DNA from: Megachile rotundata
Lineage: Eukaryota; Arthropoda; Insecta; Hymenoptera; Megachilidae
NCBI RefSeq assembly: GCF_050947335.1
Contig: NW_027473686.1
Location: forward strand, 112,080 to 176,079
Length of the DNA stretch: 64,000 nucleotides
Reading direction: 5' to 3'
In this document: one piece after another, positions 59,301-64,000 of the stretch
Layout: every line of letters begins with the position of its first letter
How positions within the stretch are numbered: position 1 is the first letter of the stretch
Program-made: the position numbers and the translations under genes
The notes under the pieces: generated by a model
Seen by the model: the letters and a program-made list of their open reading frames with translations, nothing else
What the model was told of the DNA's origin: nothing
Database searches by the model: none

Positions 59301-62240
59301 ACAATTACTATACTTATTACACTCACTATTATCAATCTAACTCATATTATTAACCATATTATGCAGATATGATCGATAGCACGACATTTACTATATTTAT
59401 TACGCTTATTATTATCAACCTAACTCATATTATTAGCCATATTATGCTTATATGATCGATAGAACGACAATTACTATACTTATTACTCTTATTGTTATCA
59501 ATCTAACTCATATTATTAGCCATATTATGCTTAAATGATCGATAGACCGACAATTACTATACTTATTACTCTTATTATTATCAATCTAACTCATATTATT
59601 AGCCATATTATGCTTATATGATCGATAGAACGACAATTACTATACTTATTACTCTTATTATTTTCAATCTAACTCATATTATTAACCATATTATGCTAAT
59701 ATGATCGATAGAACGACAATTACTATACTTATTACTCTTATTATTATCAATCTAAGTCATATTATTAGCCATATTATGCTTATATGATCGATAGAACGAC
59801 AATCACTATACTTATTACTCTTATTATTATCAATCTAACTCATGTTATTAACCATATTATGGTAATATGATCGATAGAACGACAATTACTATACTTATTA
59901 CACTCACTATTATCAATCTAACTCATATTATTAAGCATATTATGCTTATATGATCGATAGAACGACAATTACTATACTTATTACTCTTATTATTATCTAC
60001 CTAACTCATATTATTAGCCATATTATGCTTATATGATCGATAGGACGACAATCACTATACATATTACTCTTATTATTATCAATCTAACTCATGTTATTAA
60101 CCATATTATGCTAATATGATCGATAGAACGACAATTACTATACTTATTACTCTTATTATTATCAATCTAACTCATATTATTAACCATATTATGCTAATAT
60201 GATCGATAGAACGACAATTACTATACTTATTACACTCACTATTATCAATCTAACCCATATTATTAGCCATATTATGCTTAAATGATCGATAGAACGACAA
60301 TTACTATACTTATTACTCTTATTATTATCTACCTAACTCATATTATTAGCCATATTATGCTTATATTATCGATAGAACGACAATTACTATACTTATTACG
60401 CTTATTATTATCAATCTAACTCATATTATTAGCCATATTATGCTTATATGATCGATAGAACGAGAATTACTATACTCACTACTCTTAGTATTATCAATCT
60501 AACTCATATTATTAGCCATATTATGCGTATATTATCGATAGAACGACAATTACTATACTTATTACTCTTATTATTATCAATCTAACTCATATTATTGACC
60601 ATATTATGCAGATATGATCGATAGAACGACAATTACTATACTTATTACTCTTATTATTATCAATCTAAGTCATATTATTAGCCATATTATGCTTATATGA
60701 TCGATAGAACGACAATCACTATACTTATTACTCTTATTATTATCAATCTAACTCATGTTATTAACCATATTATGCTAATATGATCGATAGAACGACAATT
60801 ACTATACTTATTACTCTTATTGTTATCAATCTAACTCATATTATTAACCATATTATGCTAATATGATCGATAGAACGATAATTACTATACTTATTACACT
60901 CACTATTATCAATCTAACTCATATTATTAACCATATTATGCTTATATGATCGATAGAACGACAATTATTGTACTTATTACTCTTATCATTATCGATCTAA
61001 CTCATATTATTATCCATATTATGCTTATATTATCGATAGAACGACAATTACTATACTTATTACGCTTATTATTATCAATCTAACTCATATTATTAGCCAT
61101 ATTATCCTTATATGATCGATAGAATGAGAATTACTATACTCACTACTCTTAGTATTATCAATCTAACTCATATTATTAGCCATATTATGCTTATATTATC
61201 GATAGAACTACAATTACTATACTTATTACTGTTATTATTATCAATCTAACTCATATTATTAGCCATATTGTGCTTATATGATCGATAGAACGACAATTAC
61301 TATACTTATTACTCCTATTATTATAAATCTAACTCATATTATTAGCCATATTATGGTTATATGATCGATAGAACGACAATTACTATACTTATTACTCTTA
61401 TTGTTATCAATCTAACTCATATTATTAGCCATATTATGCTTAAATGATCGATAGCACGACATTTACTATACTTATTACTCTTATTATTATCAATCTAACT
61501 CATATTATTAGCCATATTATGCTTAAATGATCGATAGAACGACAATTACTATACTTATTTCTCTTATTATTATCTACCTAACTCATATTATTAGCCATAT
61601 TATGCTTATATTATCGATAGAACGACAATTACTATACTTATTACGCTTATTATTATCAATCTAACTCATATTATTAGCCATATTATCCTTATATGATCGA
61701 TAGAATGAGAATTACTATACTCACTACTCTTAGTATTATCAATCTAACTCATATTATTAGCCATATTATGCGTATATTATCGATAGAACGACAATTACTA
61801 TACTTATTACTCTTAGTATTATTAATCTAACTCATATTATTAGCCATATTATGCTTATATTATCGATAGAACGACAATTACTATACTTATTACTGTTATT
61901 ATTACCAATCTAACTCATATTATTAGCCATATTATTCTTAAATGATCGATAGAACGACAATTACTATACTTATTACTCTTATTATTATCAATCTAACTCG
62001 TATTATTAGCCATATTATTCTTAAATGATCGATAGAACGACAATTACTATACTTATTACTCTTATTATTATGAATCTAACTCATATTATTAAACATATTA
62101 TGCTTATATGATCGATAGAACTACAATTACTATACTCATTACTCTTATCATTATCAATCCATCTCATATTATTACACATATTACGCTCATATGATCGTTA
62201 GAACGACAATTACTATACTTATTACACTCACTATTATCAA
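56295..62240 (+). repeat. Block gamma, copy 2
   Basis: Second copy of 25750-31530. Differences from copy 1 include ATTATACTAATATG near 56534, CTACCTAATGTTATT near 58756, ATTTTCAATC near 59651, the absence of the extra T, and two additional monomers around 60170-60340 (a class B and a class C unit with TAACCCATA between them). The right edge falls in the chimeric monomer at 62169. Confidence 0.85.
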
Positions 62241-62251
62241 TCTAACCCATA
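62169..62251 (+). other. Chimeric monomer at start of terminal duplication
   Basis: The left part is the TTACACATATT form of class J, as at 31459. The right end reads CTAACCCATA, as at 60251, where copy 1 of gamma has CTAGCTTATA. The exchange lies in the last third of the monomer, between about positions 63 and 76. Confidence 0.77.
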
Positions 62252-64000
62252 TTATTAGCCATATTATGCTTAAATGATCGATAGAACGACAATTACTATA
62301 CTTATTACTCTTATTATTATCTACCTAACTCATATTATTAGCCATATTATGCTTATATTATCGATAGAACGACAATTACTATACTTATTACGCTTATTAT
62401 TATCAATCTAACTCATATTATTAGCCATATTATGCTTATATGATCGATAGAACGAGAATTACTATACTCACTACTCTTAGTATTATCAATCTAACTCATA
62501 TTATTAGCCATATTATGCGTATATTATCGATAGAACGACAATTACTATACTTATTACTCTTATTATTATCAATCTAACTCATATTATTGACCATATTATG
62601 CAGATATGATCGATAGAACGACAATTACTATACTTATTACTCTTATTATTATCAATCTAAGTCATATTATTAGCCATATTATGCTTATATGATCGATAGA
62701 ACGACAATCACTATACTTATTACTCTTATTATTATCAATCTAACTCATGTTATTAACCATATTATGCTAATATGATCGATAGAACGACAATTACTATACT
62801 TATTACTCTTATTGTTATCAATCTAACTCATATTATTAACCATATTATGCTAATATGATCGATAGAACGATAATTACTATACTTATTACACTCACTATTA
62901 TCAATCTAACTCATATTATTAACCATATTATCCTTATATGATCGATAGAACGACAATTATTGTACTTATTACTCTTATCATTATCGATCTAACTCATATT
63001 ATTATCCATATTATGCTTATATTATCGATAGAACGACAATTACTATACTTATTACGCTTATTATTATCAATCTAACTCATATTATTAGCCATATTATCCT
63101 TATATGATCGATAGAATGAGAATTACTATACTCACTACTCTTAGTATTATCAATCTAACTCATATTATTAGCCATATTATGCTTATATTATCGATAGAAC
63201 TACAATTACTATACTTATTACTGTTATTATTATCAATCTAACTCATATTATTAGCCATATTGTGCTTATATGATCGATAGAACGACAATTACTATACTTA
63301 TTACTCCTATTATTATAAATCTAACTCATATTATTAGCCATATTATGGTTATATGATCGATAGAACGACAATTACTATACTTATTACTCTTATTGTTATC
63401 AATCTAACTCATATTATTAGCCATATTATGCTTAAATGATCGATAGCACGACATTTACTATACTTATTACTCTTATTATTATCAATCTAACTCATATTAT
63501 TAGCCATATTATGCTTAAATGATCGATAGAACGACAATTACTATACTTATTTCTCTTATTATTATCTACCTAACTCATATTATTAGCCATATTATGCTTA
63601 TATTATCGATAGAACGACAATTACTATACTTATTACGCTTATTATTATCAATCTAACTCATATTATTAGCCATATTATCCTTATATGATCGATAGAATGA
63701 GAATTACTATACTCACTACTCTTAGTATTATCAATCTAACTCATATTATTAGCCATATTATGCGTATATTATCGATAGAACGACAATTACTATACTTATT
63801 ACTCTTATTATTATCAATCTAACTCGTATTATTAGCCATATTATTCTTAAATGATCGATAGAACGACAATTACTATACTTATTACTCTTATTATTATGAA
63901 TCTAACTCATATTATTAGACATATTATGCTTATATGATCGATAGAACTACAATTACTATACTCATTACTCTTATCATTATCAATCCATCTCATATTATTA
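62234..64000 (+). repeat. 24-monomer tandem duplication, second copy (runs off window)
   Basis: Repeats 60242 onward at an offset of 1992 bp (24 monomers). The marker TAACCCATA is at 60251 and 62243. One substitution is TTATCCTTATATG near 62928 versus TTATGCTTATATG near 60936. Near 63810 two monomers present in the first copy are missing, and the offset falls to 1826 bp. The window ends six bases into the next monomer. Confidence 0.84.

Larger units (their letters stand above)
1..64000 (+). repeat. 83-bp AT-rich satellite array (771 monomers)
   Basis: The window consists only of head-to-tail copies of an 83-bp unit starting TTATTAGCC or TTATTAACC. I checked monomer starts at many points (84, 167, 250, 333, 5894, 10044, 20087, 29051, 40091, 50051, 60011, 63995). 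All fall on an 83-bp lattice with a single +1 shift after about 29125. The consensus is about 24% GC with strong strand asymmetry (14 C, 6 G). Near-invariant words are CCATATTA (monomer positions 8-15) and ATCGATAG (26-33). Most substitutions sit at positions 7, 17-25, 34-44, 52-63 and 71-73. No interruption by unique DNA, a mobile element or an inverted monomer was seen. The array runs off both ends. Satellite DNA of this kind is typical of eukaryotic heterochromatin; the chromosomal position here is unknown. Confidence 0.98.

Noticed and set aside
1..64000. CRISPR array
   Set aside because: The repeat is 83 bp with no unique spacers between copies. Variation is scattered substitutions shared among copies, and there are no cas genes.
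1..64000. Protein-coding genes or a repetitive protein
   Set aside because: The 83-bp unit is not a multiple of three. Each consensus monomer has four + strand stops, and the longest stop-free stretch in any frame is about 102 bp (+) or 78 bp (-).
1..64000. Plasmid or bacterial replication iterons (AT-rich, GATC-containing repeats)
   Set aside because: Iteron arrays are short and lie beside a replication gene. Here there are 771 copies and no gene, and GATC is missing from two common classes.
1..64000. CENP-B box
   Set aside because: The consensus lacks the CGGG core and the TTCG half on both strands. I saw no GGG in the window.
1..64000. Telomeric or simple microsatellite repeat
   Set aside because: ATT-rich stretches are short and embedded in a fixed 83-bp unit. 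No telomere-type hexamer or heptamer runs were seen.
1..64000. Embedded transposon or insertion
   Set aside because: Monomer phase is continuous at every point checked, and no non-satellite sequence or target-site duplication was found.

Overview
The whole 64 kb window is one uninterrupted satellite DNA array. The monomer is 83 bp and AT-rich: the consensus (identical to bases 582-664) has 29 A, 34 T, 14 C and 6 G, about 24% GC. All monomers I followed lie head to tail on the same strand. Taking TTATTAGCC/TTATTAACC as the monomer start, units begin at 1+83n up to base 29051 and at 2+83n from 29135 onward. The only net register change in the window is one extra T near 29125. The window therefore holds 771 complete monomers plus 6 bases. 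I see no gene, RNA gene, transposon, CRISPR array, telomere repeat or unique sequence. In the consensus, no reading frame stays open for more than about 102 bases on the + strand or 78 on the - strand.

This points to constitutive heterochromatin of a eukaryote (centromeric, pericentromeric, subtelomeric, or a repeat-rich sex or B chromosome) in a long-read assembly. I do not recognise the satellite and cannot name the organism. CpG is about twice the frequency expected from base composition, which does not fit a heavily CpG-methylated, old repeat.

The monomers fall into a limited set of diagnostic classes, called here A (canonical), B, C, D, E, F, G, H, I, J, K, L and M. Each has an exemplar below. 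Classes follow each other in fixed phrases, such as C-D-E, C-D-I-J and H-G, which build higher-order repeats of 4, 5 and 14-17 monomers.

Layout: 1-2218 and 5894-8111 are copies of one block. 2242-3652 is an H-G phrase zone. 3653-4399 is a five-monomer higher-order repeat. 7434-9591 and 9592-11749 are a 26-monomer tandem duplication. 11750-25750 is mosaic, with paired copies at 11405-12365/21282-22242 and 17340-18260/19664-20584. 25750-31530 recurs at 56295-62240. 32646-40945 and 40946-49577 are a tandem duplication of 100 versus 104 monomers. 48806-52706 holds three copies of a 14-17-monomer repeat. 53039-54283 is a triple pentamer. 62234-64000 is a second, truncated copy of the block before it.

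The pattern fits repeated in-register unequal exchange or gene conversion. Length changes are whole monomers, duplications nest inside each other, and at many block edges there is a chimeric monomer whose left part belongs to one class and right part to another. These chimeras allow some events to be ordered in time. Large, near-identical blocks also mean that the assembly itself should be checked.
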